A stretch of 64,000 bases of DNA. Source: Simmondsia chinensis. Lineage: Eukaryota; Streptophyta; Magnoliopsida; Caryophyllales; Simmondsiaceae. Numbering within the stretch: the first letter of the stretch is position 1; the number at the start of each line of letters is the position of its first letter. The stretch spans positions 12,219,193-12,283,192 of the forward strand of contig JAGTTD010000009.1 of assembly GCA_018398585.1 (NCBI GenBank), in the 5' to 3' direction. This document shows positions 1-9,911 of this stretch, piece after piece. A program made the position numbers and the translations under genes. The notes beneath the pieces were generated by a model, which was given only the letters and a program-made list of their open reading frames with translations, was not told where the DNA came from and searched no databases.

Positions 1-573
1 TGGGTATAGTTGGACAACGTCAACACAAGCAAATATTATTTTTAAAAACTAGCCTAAGAAACAAAACTCGTCAGGAAGGAAAATAGGTAAGAATGTGCTG
101 GTAATTGGGTTACACACCTCTAGGACCAAAGACCCAAATAGAGGAGTGTCCTGGCATAAGACCAAACCGCTACTCACATTCACTATTTCCTTATCATATG
201 ACAGAAACTCTAAGGCTCAACGGTAGTACTGGGAGAAGAATAGGGAGCTTTCAAAGCATGGGCCTCCACATAATGCCCATAAGGAGGCCAGTGCCCATTT
301 TGAATAAGAACACTGATGGCTAGACGTTTAAAACAAGCCAAAGCCTGCACCTTCACGAAATCCTCGTTAAGGAAAAGCCCCGTGAAAGCATTGAGACACA
401 AGACAAAACTGACAAAAAATCATGGCACAAAGCCAAGAAAACATGACCAAAAGAAGATCTTCGAAGAAAATTACCATCAGGGCAAAGCAAAAATACGAAG
501 CAGTAGAAGGAAGTGTAACAGCGTGTAATTGAAAAACAAGAATGAAGGCAAGCTATTTATAAGGATACACTTT
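1..573. other. No gene recognised
   Basis: I see no recognisable coding similarity here. The short open frames at 105-323 and 316-528 have no family features. The stretch ends in tatttataagg near 551-561, which could be a chance TATA-like sequence. Confidence 0.5.
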
Positions 574-589
574 CTAAACAAAGTAACGT

Positions 590-975
590 TTGTTTAAGAA
601 GTCGGGGGCTATTATGTTATACTTACACCCTCCAACCGGCGAGCTAGACAAAGGGGCACCAGATAGAGGCGAGCTAGACACCGACAAGCTAGACACCGAC
701 GGGCTAGATATTGGCGAGCTAGATACCGGTGAGCTAGAGAAAGGCACCAAGAGATTGACATCTGCAGGCCTATAAATACCTAAGGGAACGATAAGGAAAA
801 GGGAGAGTACACCCAAAGGGGAAAGGGAAACTTGGTGGTTTCTTTACCTGCGAAAGCTTGAGTTCAATTTATCCTTACGACTCCCACCCTACATTGAACT
901 CCACTGCTACACATAAACACACCGGTGAAATTTGTTGTAAACAACAATACCATTTGATCAAATTTATGTGTGATT
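590..975 (+). other. Possible LTR or promoter-like remnant
   Basis: A GTCGGGGGCTATTATG stretch, the minisatellite, a TATA-like box (TATAAATA at 771-778) and a downstream C-rich stretch occur in the order often seen across gypsy LTRs. No second copy, primer-binding site or target duplication is visible, so this could equally be unrelated intergenic DNA. Confidence 0.22.
638..742. repeat. 15-bp minisatellite, about 7 units
   Basis: Seven consecutive 15-bp units follow the pattern GGCGAGCTAGACACC with drift between units; the second unit is the most divergent. Because 15 is a multiple of three, both strands stay open across the array: the plus strand reads as a pentapeptide repeat (ELDTG-like) and the minus strand as a Ser-rich repeat. 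I infer a VNTR rather than a protein-coding repeat, since no family feature flanks it. Confidence 0.8.
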
Positions 976-1683
976 CAAAACACATGATCAAAAATTCATA
1001 ATACAAAACCATAAAAATTAATATATCTCCAATCATGAGATTTTAACTTTGGTTTTAAGCACCAGAAGTAAACTCACTTTCATGCATAAACAACAATGCA
1101 TTAATTACTAATACTTAGGCATTTTAGAACTTCATGATTTCTGTGACTTTTAAATCAACGAACATACCTTAATCCTTTATGATATGTATGTACAAGAAGA
1201 ATGCATAAAACATTGCATTTCTCTCTTAATTACTTTCTGCAATATCACATAGTTCGACATTAAATCACACCAAGAGAAGCCATTTGCATGGAAGAAACTA
1301 AGTCTTCAGATTTTTAGAGAATTCTTACAAATTGGGTATCAAAAAAATAGTCTCAGATGTCAATACGTGTAGCAAACCCCTATCCTTAAGACTTATTTCA
1401 AGTGTAGTGAAATAATCTTAGAGATATAGTGATAACCAAGATATGAAGTGAGATGATGAGTGGCAAGGAATGTAAGCGAGATGTAAGTTAGAGAATGAAA
1501 TTTTTTCAAATGACTTTTCCAAGATGACTTTCAAATATTTTTCAAACAATATGGTAGGGGGTGTCATAGAAAAGCAAGTGTGTTTTTATGAAGAGACACA
1601 ACCCTTCATGGAGAGATACTCTCTTCACCCAAAAGACTCCAAATCATCTTTGATTTATTTTGAAAATACAACAACAAAGATTA
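976..1683. other. AT-rich, no gene seen
   Basis: AT-rich sequence without recognisable coding similarity. The frame at 1524-1769 overlaps the antisense copia relic and is probably fortuitous. Confidence 0.5.
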
Positions 1684-2045
1684 CTAGTCCATACTACACC
1701 CCTCAAAATTCATTAAGAAAAAAATTTCAAAAAGTTGGAGATTTAAATTATATAAACCATCACAAATAACATGGGAATTGTAAATTAATTTAACCAGACA
1801 ATTTTTAAAATCAAATTGATAACCAAATTTATCTAAAAGTCCTAAAGAGACTAAGTTCCACCTCATGTACAATACAAAAACAACATTTTTCATAAGTACA
1901 TAATTACCAACCTTAAAAGTACAATTTTACAATATCTACAAAGTTAGTCTTGACCTTACGTCAATTGCCCACACAAATATTGACATCATTTTAATTTGAT
2001 CTTCATTTGCATAAAAAGTCTTGCAAATTATTGGCAAAGTGAATA
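1684..2045 (-). pseudogene. Ty1/copia gag-pre-integrase fragment
   Basis: On the minus strand the open frame 1893-1684 contains RWNLVSLGLLDKFGYQFDF followed by ICDGLYNLNL. This is the layout of the GAG-pre-integrase domain (NLxSxGxLxxxGY ... GLYxLN) that follows the protease in copia polyproteins. Upstream, in shifted frames, pieces such as VNICVGN and NFVDIVKL resemble the preceding protease part. Stops and frameshifts make this a relic. No integrase core, RT or LTRs of the same element are identifiable nearby. Recognition is from motif memory and is fairly specific. Confidence 0.7.
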
Positions 2046-2802
2046 GATACCCCCCATCTAACCAGGAGAAATTAAAAGGAACATCCATGGAACTTGTTTC
2101 AAAGCAAACAAATACAAAAGAGTTTTGTCCTTTTTTTTTTTTTTTTTATGCTTGATTTCTCTTCAAGCATACTTACAAGGACAAGACCAGCGGGTTCTTC
2201 TTCTTATATCCAAATTCATCAACCCCAAGGTGATCTTCACATCCTATTTCCATTTTATTTGTAACTAGCATAGGACAATGTTTCAAAGGAATATAATGAA
2301 TTGGTCAAATAATTGGCAATTGAAAATGAGAGAATACAAAAAAATGACAAATCCTTGCTAGGACCAACATAAGGCATCGAACAACATATATAAATTTACT
2401 TTAATGAACCTAAAAGGCTAAAACAATTAGTACATTTTCCCCTTTATCAGAGAAATGTAATCGCTCCCATTATAAATCCAACAATGAGAGCATAAGACAT
2501 TTCATTTTATTTACCACGATGAAAATAGAAGCCGAAGACTGTCATACTTTTTCCCTTCGGGTAGAAAATGCAACTTGTTTTATCTGTCCAAAGAATTTCA
2601 CTGCAATTCTTTATTCTGTCAAAAGTGTAGTTGCTTCTCCCATTACGACAACAAAACTAGTAGTTGAAGAGTATCACACAATTTCCCCTTTGGCCCAAAA
2701 ATGCTACCTCTTCATTGAATGATTAACTCATGAGAGTACAAAACGTTTCATTAGAATTTTTTCTTTGAGTAAAAAATGTAATTGTCCTTTCATAATAACA
2801 AT
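2046..2802. repeat. Intergenic, poly(T) and degenerate repeats
   Basis: There is a run of 17 T at 2131-2147. Between about 2430 and 2800 a loosely repeated theme recurs roughly every 80-100 bp: a T-rich CATTTTCCCCTTT-like stretch, a few variable bases, then AGAAATGTAAT or AAAAATGCTAC, then CTCCCATTA-like sequence. The copies are too diverged to define a unit. The open frames over it (2519-2722 plus, 2728-2931 minus) are not recognisable proteins. Confidence 0.4.
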
Positions 2803-3379
2803 TTGGGATGTAAACAAGTTGAGCCGAACTGAGCCAAGTCGAGCACCCCTTTGTTTAAACTCGAGCTCAACAAGGCTTATCCAATTTGATTCTAGCTGAG
2901 CTCTTATCGAGCATTTCAGACCCCTGTTCAAACTCGTCTCAATAAGACTTTAGTGTGTTCGATACTCCGCTCAGCTCGACTCGTTGGGCTTATTGAGCCA
3001 AGTCAAGTTCATTATCTAGCTGAGTCGAGTTCATTATTGAGCCCAACCGAGATCAAACCCGAGCTAAGCTCCGAGTTTTTCAAGGTATAATCGACCCATT
3101 ATCTAACTATTTTCAAACCAATACTGACTGATAATGAGCTTTTAATGAGCACCTAACAAGCTCATATCAAGCTTCTTAATGATCGCTTTTCATGTCCTCA
3201 TCAAACTATTCATGAAAGTTAAAGAGTCGAGCACCCCCTGTTCAAACTTGACTTAAGCTTATCGAAACTGCTTGAAATCGGCTAGATAAGCTACTTAGCC
3301 CACATGATGAACACAAACGAGCTTTAATCAATTTCGAACATGAGTAATTCTTTGAATGTTTGGTTTGTTCACACCCCAA
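2803..3379. mobile_element. hAT-like non-autonomous element, 577 bp
   Basis: A 577-bp segment is bounded by inverted termini, TTGGGATGTAAACAA on the left (2803-2817) and TTGGGGTGTGAACAA as the complement of the right end (3365-3379), matching at 13 of 15 positions. It is flanked by a perfect 8-bp direct repeat ATAACAAT (2795-2802 and 3380-3387). Eight-base target duplications are characteristic of the hAT superfamily. The interior has no coding capacity and is full of GAGCTCGAGC/TCGAGC-type motifs in both orientations. The superfamily call is inferred from duplication length; the termini are not a textbook hAT end. Confidence 0.75.
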
Positions 3380-3430
3380 ATAACAATAAAAATGTGCTAA
3401 TCCAAAGTCCACAAATTAGTCCCCTTTGGG

Positions 3431-3515
3431 TGGACTAATCTATTAGCATTATTAGTCCATCAGTCAGTTTAAATAAATAATTAGCCTCTTGAGGTGAATA
3501 ATTATTTATTTAAAC
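3431..3515. repeat. Two adjacent perfect hairpins (MITE-like)
   Basis: Two perfect inverted repeats lie next to each other. TGGACTAAT (3431-3439) pairs with ATTAGTCCA (3451-3459). GTTTAAATAAATAATTA (3467-3483) pairs over 17 bases with 3499-3515, and GCCTC/GAGGT-type pairing extends into its loop. No target duplication was identified. They may be part of a small foldback element. Confidence 0.6.
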
Positions 3516-3728
3516 GAAATTACAATGTCATTATTGTATTTTTTCATTGAAGGAAAGAATCAATTTATACTATTCTGAGGGGGAAAAAATTATAATTAAA
3601 TGCTCGCACTGAAATAATCTGTAAAAACAACCATGAATCTATGCATACAAGCAGAAGTGTCGTGTATCCCAGACATCCTCAAGGTTAGAACATTTGTGAT
3701 GCAACCGTGCCTTAGCGGGAATCGCCAT

Positions 3729-4109
3729 TGTCGGCGATTTGGTCTTGAAAATATAGATAGCTTTGCGGGATAGGAGACAAGCGGGTAGAATTAGATCCGA
3801 GCATTAGAAGTTAACATCAAGTAGGAAAGCTTGATGTAGAATACCAGATTTTATTTTTTATCTTTTTATTTAATTTTGGTCTTTTATTTTAGATGAGAAA
3901 GCTCATTTATTTAAGGAAGAGATTGATTAGAGTTTTAGTATTTAATTTCATAGATTTTATTTTGTTTGTGTGCTTCTTTCTTATTATCAGGTTATGAGAA
4001 TTAAAAATTTAAATTTTCCTGTTGTTTCTAATTGTTTTAGCAGTAGAAAATTGAAGGAAGACTGTTGAATCCTTCCATTCTCAATTTTTATCTTTTTCGT
4101 TCTGCATCA
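3729..4109 (+). repeat. 5' LTR of CRM-like element
   Basis: It begins TGTCGGCGATTTGGTC and ends CTGCATCA immediately before the primer-binding site. It aligns by eye with 14647-15015, including shared stretches such as ATAGATAGCTT, GGGATAGGAGAC/GAGATAGGAGAC, TTTCATAG and TTGAATCC. The two copies are strongly diverged and differ by several indels. Confidence 0.82.
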
Positions 4110-4123
4110 ATTGGTATCAGAGC
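4110..4123 (+). other. Primer-binding site, initiator Met tRNA type
   Basis: ATTGGTATCAGAGC directly follows the LTR end. TGGTATCAGAGC is complementary to the 3' end of plant initiator methionine tRNA and marks where minus-strand reverse transcription starts. Confidence 0.88.
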
Positions 4124-4140
4124 TCAAAACACTTCCCGAG

Positions 4141-5125
4141 ATGACCCGTAGGTGACAGAGGTACGCTGCAGTTGGAGACACTTGTGAGAGAGACCTTCAA
4201 CATCAAATGGATAAGAGATTCTTGGAGATGGAGGAGAGATTCCGATGTATCGGGCTAAGTTTGGTGTAATTGGGTATGATGGTCAACCAAATGGCTAGCT
4301 CTGCCTCAACAACCACCTGACATGGCAGGAGAGAACAAAACTAAGGAGAGCTTCAATAACCTGTTTAATCGGGCTGGAAACCAAAGACAAAATATCAGGA
4401 GGGATTGACCAAATTTCAGCATTTCCACAATTATTCATAAGATTGGAATTGGGAATTCGAGCTCCTTATTGAAATTCTGGAGTTCGCTAGTGGAAGACAA
4501 CTCGAGCAATTTCGGGATTGATTGGCTACTGTAGAGAAGATGCTCGAATTCAAAGAGGTTTCGGAGAATGACCAAGTGCCGTTGGTGGCTACTTGGTGGA
4601 GGGGTAAGCCCGCTATACCTGACTTAGGTAGGGAAAATCAAAGATTAAGACGTGGGAGAAGATGAAGAAGCACATGCATAATGCCTTTCTTCCCCATAAT
4701 CACGCCTATGAAACTTACGTTAGGGTACTCGGGCAATGGAAGACTACATGGCAGAGTTCTCTGCCTTAGTCACCAGGAATTACTTAGAGGAATCAGAAGA
4801 CCAATTGATAGATAGGTACTTTGATGGGTTGAGGGAGTTAATTCAGATGGTATTAAGCATGTTTGGCATCTTTTTGGTCTCGAAAGCAAGTGAGAGGGCT
4901 TTGAACATAGATAAGCAACAAAAGCAATGTCCAATTGGTTGTACTGGGAACTCCTAAAATGCGAGGCATGATTAAGTACGACTACCAACTAACTCGGGTG
5001 TACAGGGTAAGCCAATTTCTGCCAACCCTGGTAAGCCAAGTAACTAGGACTTGACAGGTAGCTTCAAACTTGTTGTTTGAAGTGTGTAACGATCGGTCAC
5101 CACGCTGTTGAGTGTTAGAAGGGTG
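4141..5125 (+). pseudogene. CRM-like gypsy gag (degraded)
   Basis: Starting from ATG 4141, gag-like pieces run through several frames: LEFASGRQLEQFRD, TVEKMLEFKEVSENDQVPL, then MEDYMAEFSALVTRNYLEES and DQLIDRYFDGLRELIQ (4736-4957). These match the retrotransposon-gag fold of chromoviruses (capsid-like protein packaging the RNA). A CCHC zinc knuckle, CLKCVTIGHHAVEC, lies at 5074-5115 with all four ligands intact (CX2CX4HX4C). Multiple stops (for example in FRDxLATVEK) and frameshifts destroy the frame. Confidence 0.78.
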
Positions 5126-5199
5126 ATAGATTGGGTAAGGGGTTGTACATCAAGGGTCTTCACACCGAGGATGGCGAGTTAGTTGAGGAAGAAGCTTAA

Positions 5200-5640
5200 G
5201 ATGAGTTGCTGCCAAGTGGCGAAGAAGAAGTTGTGGGTGACAAGGGGTGCCTATTAGGGGTTCGGAGAGTCTACTTCATGCCTAAGGAAGCAGAGGGAAA
5301 CTATTGGCTTCTAAATAACATTTTCCAGATGACATGCATTATTAGCGAAAAGGTGTGTTATCTAGTTATCGATTCCGGTAACTATGAGAATGTTATTTTT
5401 TAGGTCAAGTTATTGATTCCGGTGACTGTGAGAATCATATTTTCACAGAGAAAGTTTGAAAGTTAGGGTTAAAGACGGAGGAGCATTTGAACCTTTACAA
5501 GTTGCAGCAGCTCAAGAAAAGAAACCAGGTAATCGTATCAAAACATTGTTTGGTTATTTTTTCCATTAGAGCAAAGTACTGAGATGGGGTATGGTGTGAG
5601 GTGGTTACCATAGATGCATGAAATTTTGCTGCTTAGATGA
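5200..5640 (+). pseudogene. Gypsy aspartic protease (degraded)
   Basis: The open frame 5206-5403 holds RRVYFMPKEAEGNYWLLN, then CIISEKVCYLVIDSGNYEN, the retropepsin active site (D-S-G) that cleaves Gag-Pol. A following region (KVRVKDGGAFEPL, NRIKTLFGYFF) matches the rest of the domain in shifted frames. The active-site DNA is tandemly duplicated with a 44-bp period: GTTATCGATTCCGG at 5365 and GTTATTGATTCCGG at 5409. The second copy is out of frame. Confidence 0.72.
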
Positions 5641-5794
5641 CCATTGCAATTCGATAGAAGTGCCACCCATTATGGGAGGAGGAACACATATTGCTTTGTG
5701 TTTGAAGGCACAAAGATCATCTTGTTGCATAAGAAAGACGAAGCACCACACTTGATGATAGCTGAGAATTCAAATCTCCAAACTAGGGCCATGT

Positions 5795-6298
5795 TCGCCA
5801 AAGAGGTTATCTAGAAGAGGGTAGTGTTCGGGTTGATCTGCAAAGAGTGCCAGGCAGAACAAGAAGGGGTGCCGAAAAAAGTAGAGGACTTATTAAGGGG
5901 GTTCGTTAACGTGTTCCTGGATGAGTTATTGAATACCTTACCACCATCGAGTGAAATCAAACACCAGATTGATCTAATGTTGGGGAGCTGCCTTACCGAA
6001 TAGGCCACATTACCAAAAAAGTCCTATGGAGCATGAGGAGCTTAGACGTGGAGGAGTTACTCGCCAGAGGATTTCATCAAGAGAGTTTGAGTCGATGCAC
6101 CATTCCAACTCTTTTGATGCAAAAGAAAGACGATACGTGATGCATGTGCATGGACAACACAACCATCAATACGATCACAGTACTTTACCGATTTCTTATT
6201 ATGTGATTGGAGGACTTACTCAATTAGTTACTGAACTCGAATGTCTTGAGCAAGTTGGACCTAAAGAGCAGACACCATCAGATATGTATCTCACTAGG
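5795..6298 (+). pseudogene. CRM-like RT, N-terminal part
   Basis: Fragments include VVFGLICKECQAEQ, EDLLRGFVNVFLDELLNTL, EIKHQIDLMLG and MEHEELRRGG, matching the connector and finger region upstream of the RT core. They continue to YRFLIM, LLNSNVLSKLDLKSRHHQI, which covers the first catalytic aspartate (LDLK). The reading frame shifts several times. At 6298 it is cut by a LINE insertion and resumes at about 7310 with DDEWKITFKT. Confidence 0.75.
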
Positions 6299-7296
6299 GG
6301 CTAATTATTGGCTGCCATGTGGACAGCTGGGGGTGTGGTTCACACACCGCTTCTTGACCTCCACTGGTCACCTCTAAAGGCCTCGTGTTTCTGACATCAT
6401 TGAGGTTGACCAATGGTGGTTTCTGCAGGAGAGGGTCGAGCTGCTGCTTATCTGGGTTACTATTGATTTCAAGCCTAGACCAGGTGTAGTTGACCGTGTT
6501 AGGTGGATGGGTGACCCTTCAAGGAAATTTACCCCCAGGTCGTCCTGGGAGATCATACACAGTAGGAGGAAGGAGGATGCTATCCACCATCTCCTATGGT
6601 TTTCGTTGTACATATCGAGGCACACCTTCATTCTATGGCTTGCCTCTTGTGAGAGACTTTGGGCTCGCGACTAACTACTGAGGCATCAAGTTCAAGATAC
6701 TCAGGCTTCATGTGTGCTGTGTGATTCAGATGATGTGTCACATAGCCATCTTTTCTTCACCTGCAGTTTCTCGACTACTATTTGGGCTAGAGTGTCTTCG
6801 TTCACATCTTTTGCTTAACCTATGCTTCCCTGGCCTGAGCTTACCTCCTGGACCACCACATAGCTCCTTGGACATGGGATAGATCTTGTTCTAGCCCGCC
6901 TTTGTCTCTCTACGACGGTTTGCATCCTCTGGTATTAGCGTAACCTGAGAATCCAACATCAGTCCAGATGTTGTTCAATTGTTATTGAGGAGATCACAGG
7001 ATTAGTTCACAGTCATCTTATTTCTGCTCCTATGCTCCTTGGTGCTTAGCATCACTCTGAGCTTCTGCAAGAGTGGGGGATTGAGCACTAGTCTGGTTTG
7101 GCTCTTTGTTATGTTTGCTTTTTGCTTTGTTGGTTAAGTTGACCTTTGATACTTTTTCTTCGTTTGATTCTTTTGATTCATTGATGTAAGCCTCTCTAGC
7201 CATGACTTATGGTATGCCCCTCATAGACTTGTGCGCATATATATATATATATATATTTGTAAATGGTATTTATAACTGATTTACCAAATAAAACAA
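6299..7296 (+). mobile_element. 5'-truncated LINE inserted in RT
   Basis: A non-LTR retrotransposon 3' end of about 1 kb interrupts the RT exactly between HHQICISLG and DDEWK. Imperfect flanking repeats (ATGTATCTCACTAGG at 6284-6298 and ATGCAACTCGCCAGA at 7297-7311, about 10 of 15 identical) look like an old target-site duplication. The 3' end is an A-rich tail (AATAAAACAA) preceded by an AT dinucleotide run at about 7237-7257. Five-prime truncation is typical of LINE insertion by target-primed reverse transcription. Confidence 0.75.
6460..7110 (+). pseudogene. LINE pol, zf-RVT and C-terminal tail
   Basis: Frames around 6490-6780 read DRVRWMGDPSRKFTPRSSWE, then HHLLWFSLYISRHTFILWLA, then CVLCDSDDVSHSHLFFTC. 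This is the zinc-binding reverse-transcriptase domain (zf-RVT) found at the C-terminus of plant LINE polyproteins, with CxLC...H..LFFxC ligands still visible. The same family occurs on the minus strand at 23.5-24.0 kb (KSGWEMLQCRRKEDSIHHL). Downstream coding to about 7110 (EEITGLVHSHLISAPML) is interrupted by stops. It is a dead copy. Confidence 0.75.
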
Positions 7297-8260
7297 ATGC
7301 AACTCGCCAGATGATGAGTGGAAGATCACCTTCAAAACCCCAGAAGGGCTACACGAGTAACTAGTGATGTCGTTTAGGGTTTCTAATGCACCTAGTATGT
7401 TTACAAGGTCCGTGAATCAGGTACTACGGACATTTATCAAAAAGTTCATGGTAGTCTACTCAACAACATCTTGATATGCAGCCTCAACTGAGAGGTGTTG
7501 ACAACCGTAAGAAAGCAACACTTATTTGCCTAATTGAACAAGTGTGACTTCATGGAGCACCGAGTGACATTCCTTGGGTTTGCCATGTCCAAGGATGGAA
7601 TTGTGGTGAGCCAAAGCGACATAGAAGTAATTCGGAATTGGCCACAACCAAAGACGATAACTGAGGTATGTAGCTTCCATGGTCTTGCTTCTTTTTATTA
7701 GAGATTTGTGCCGGGTTTCAGTTCTACCATGGCATCGATTATGAATTGCATGAAAGGGAGTAGCTTCATTTGGACTATGGAGGCATCTGACATCTTTGAA
7801 GAGGTGAAGTGGAGATTGACAAAGGCTCTAGTATTAGCATAACTGAATTTCCAGATGACGTTCGAGTTTCACACTAACACCTACAACGTTGGAATGGGCG
7901 TAGTGCTTAGTTAGGAGGGACATCCTATTGCTTACTTCATTGAAAAGCTTGATAGAAGTTGAATTATTCAACTTATAATGTTGAGTTCTATGCAGTTGTG
8001 AGAGCTATAAGGCAGTCACATCTTGCCAATAAAGAGTTTATTTTCTACTTAGATAAGGTCGCATTGAAGTAAATCAATAATCAAGACAAGTTCTCTGAAC
8101 ATCGTACGAAGCGAGCAAGTTACATTCAGCTCCTTCACTTTATGATCAAGCACAAATCCGGAGCATTAAACAAGGTAGAAGACGTCTTGAGTAGGCATAC
8201 ACTGATTTGGACTGACAGCCAAGCTTCTGTACTTGGGTTTGACAAGCTGGCGAAGTAGTA
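7297..8260 (+). pseudogene. CRM-like RT palm/thumb and RNase H
   Basis: Resuming from the LINE, DDEWKITFKTPEGLHE, VSNAPSMFTRSVNQVLRTF and KKFMVVYSTTS correspond to the RT palm; the expected Y-x-D-D is mutated (VYSTTS). Then come VTFLGFAMSKDGIVV, EVIRNWPQPKT, FHGLASF, the RNase H region (FHTNTYNVGMGVVLS, HPIAYFIEKL) and a connection piece (SGALNKVEDVLSR). Catalytic residues are lost at several positions. Stops and frameshifts occur throughout. Confidence 0.78.
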
Positions 8261-8329
8261 CAAGGATGATAAATCTTTTTGGGAGATTTGGCGAGAAGAT
8301 TTGTCAGGGATGGCGCTGGGTCATTCTAT

Positions 8330-9389
8330 CCACTGCGCATTTCTCTTTTAGGGAAATCAGTTGTGCATTCTCACCTCTAGTTTACTACTCAATATAATTC
8401 AGGAAAAGCACAATGAGGGGAAAAACGGGCAAGATACAACACTCAAGCTGGTGAGCATTATTTGTTATTAGCGAACGATATAGAAAGAGGTTGAGCATTT
8501 TGTCAAGCGGTGACGAATTTTCTAGGTTTCAAAGGGCAGAATGACTAATGTCGGTTTGTAATAACCACTACTGATTGCAAGTTAACCTTTGGTAGATATC
8601 AGTATGGATTTTGTGGTGGGGTTTTTGAAAACATTGAGGGGTATAGATTTAATCTTCGTTGCTGTGGTTCGATTCTCTAAGATGGCGCACTTCATGGGAT
8701 GCAAGAGAGCCACCGACATAATATGTGTGGCTTAGTTGTACTTCTAGGAAGTGTACAAGCTTCATGGGTTACCAGTTAGCATTGTCTCCTATATGGACGT
8801 GCGTTTTGTGAACTACTTCTGGAAGATGTTATGGAAGATGGTGAACACCTCCCTCGCTTAAGCACTATTCATCACCCACGGACAGATTGCCAGACGGAAG
8901 TGACGAACAGGCCTTTGGGAAACCATCTCCGATGTCTTGTTGCTGAGAACATCAAGGGATGGGATCATAAGCTATATCAAGTTGAGTTTGCCTACAACTG
9001 CTTAGTAAATAGAAGCATCGGTTTTCCACCGTTCAAGATTGTCTATGGCTTTGTTGCTCGTTCTCCAATAGACCTTGCGCCAGTACCAGATTTTACTCGT
9101 TCTCATGGCAAGGTGAAAGACTTCATCTCCATCCTTCAAGTGATACATGAGGAGACTCAAGCACAGTTACTTGAGGCAAGCTCCAGATACAAGATGGTGA
9201 ATGATAAGTAACGCTGAGCAAGTCAGTTACAGGTTGGCGATCAGGTATGGGAAATTCTGACAAAAGAGTGGTTTCCAATGTGGGAGTACATTAAGTTGAG
9301 GGCGCAAAATATTAAGGCTCTGCATATCTTTGAGAAAGTCAATGATAATGCATACTGCCTGCAGCTACCCAGTGGTATGAAGACTTTAT
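8330..9389 (+). pseudogene. CRM-like integrase (degraded)
   Basis: [20 protein letters not shown] (8594 on) and [16 protein letters not shown] carry the first catalytic aspartate region of the DDE integrase core; VYKLHGLPVSIVS follows. The longest open piece, 8831-9211, contains HHPRTDCQTEVTNRPLGNHL (third catalytic residue E in QTEV) and continues to FAYNCLVNRSIGFPPFKIVYG. The C-terminal domain (NAYCLQLPSGMKT) is cut at 9389 by the minus-strand LTR element and resumes at 14510. Confidence 0.82.
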
Positions 9390-9795
9390 TATGATCGAGA
9401 TATAATCTCAAGTCATAACCTAGGGTAGGATAGAATCCAAAAGAGTTAGATGAGAAAAGAAGTGAAGGAGATGAGATAATAGAGAAATTTAGATGAGAAT
9501 GAGCGAAATATCTCAAAGATATAGTTTGTATATTTGATTGAATGATTCGATAGTACACTTAAGCAAGCAACTTATACTACCTCTAGATACAATGTAAAGA
9601 ACAAGGCCTTAACTGACACTAATGACCTCTAACCAACTTTGGCGCCAACCCAACTAACAAAGCTTAACTACCGTACCAACCTAACTACACACTTCAAGCT
9701 ATACTAAAGACTTATACTACTTATTACATCAACCTTACTCTAAATACATTCATTCATATTCTAATTCATATGCCCCTATTATGAGAATTATAACA
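9390..9795 (-). repeat. 3' LTR of the non-autonomous element
   Basis: It shares with 14130-14509 the plus-strand start TATGATCGAGATATAATC and the end ATAACA (TGTTAT on the element strand). About 25 bp near the outer end (TCTAAATACATTCATTC-like) is absent from the other copy. Confidence 0.85.
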
Positions 9796-9911
9796 ATATT
9801 CCTCCCTTAAAAGATTATTTTCCTTAAGAATCTGACAAGAGAATTGAAACAATGAAGATCACTTATTCCTTAAGAAAAGATAGCTGAAATTGATGAACTT
9901 CTTGCTTAAAT

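Noticed and set aside
4110..4123. TGGTATCAGAGC sites as tRNA gene pieces
   Set aside because: They are short, lie directly after LTR ends and are complementary to the initiator tRNA 3' end, so they are primer-binding sites. No complete tRNA cloverleaf was found in the window.
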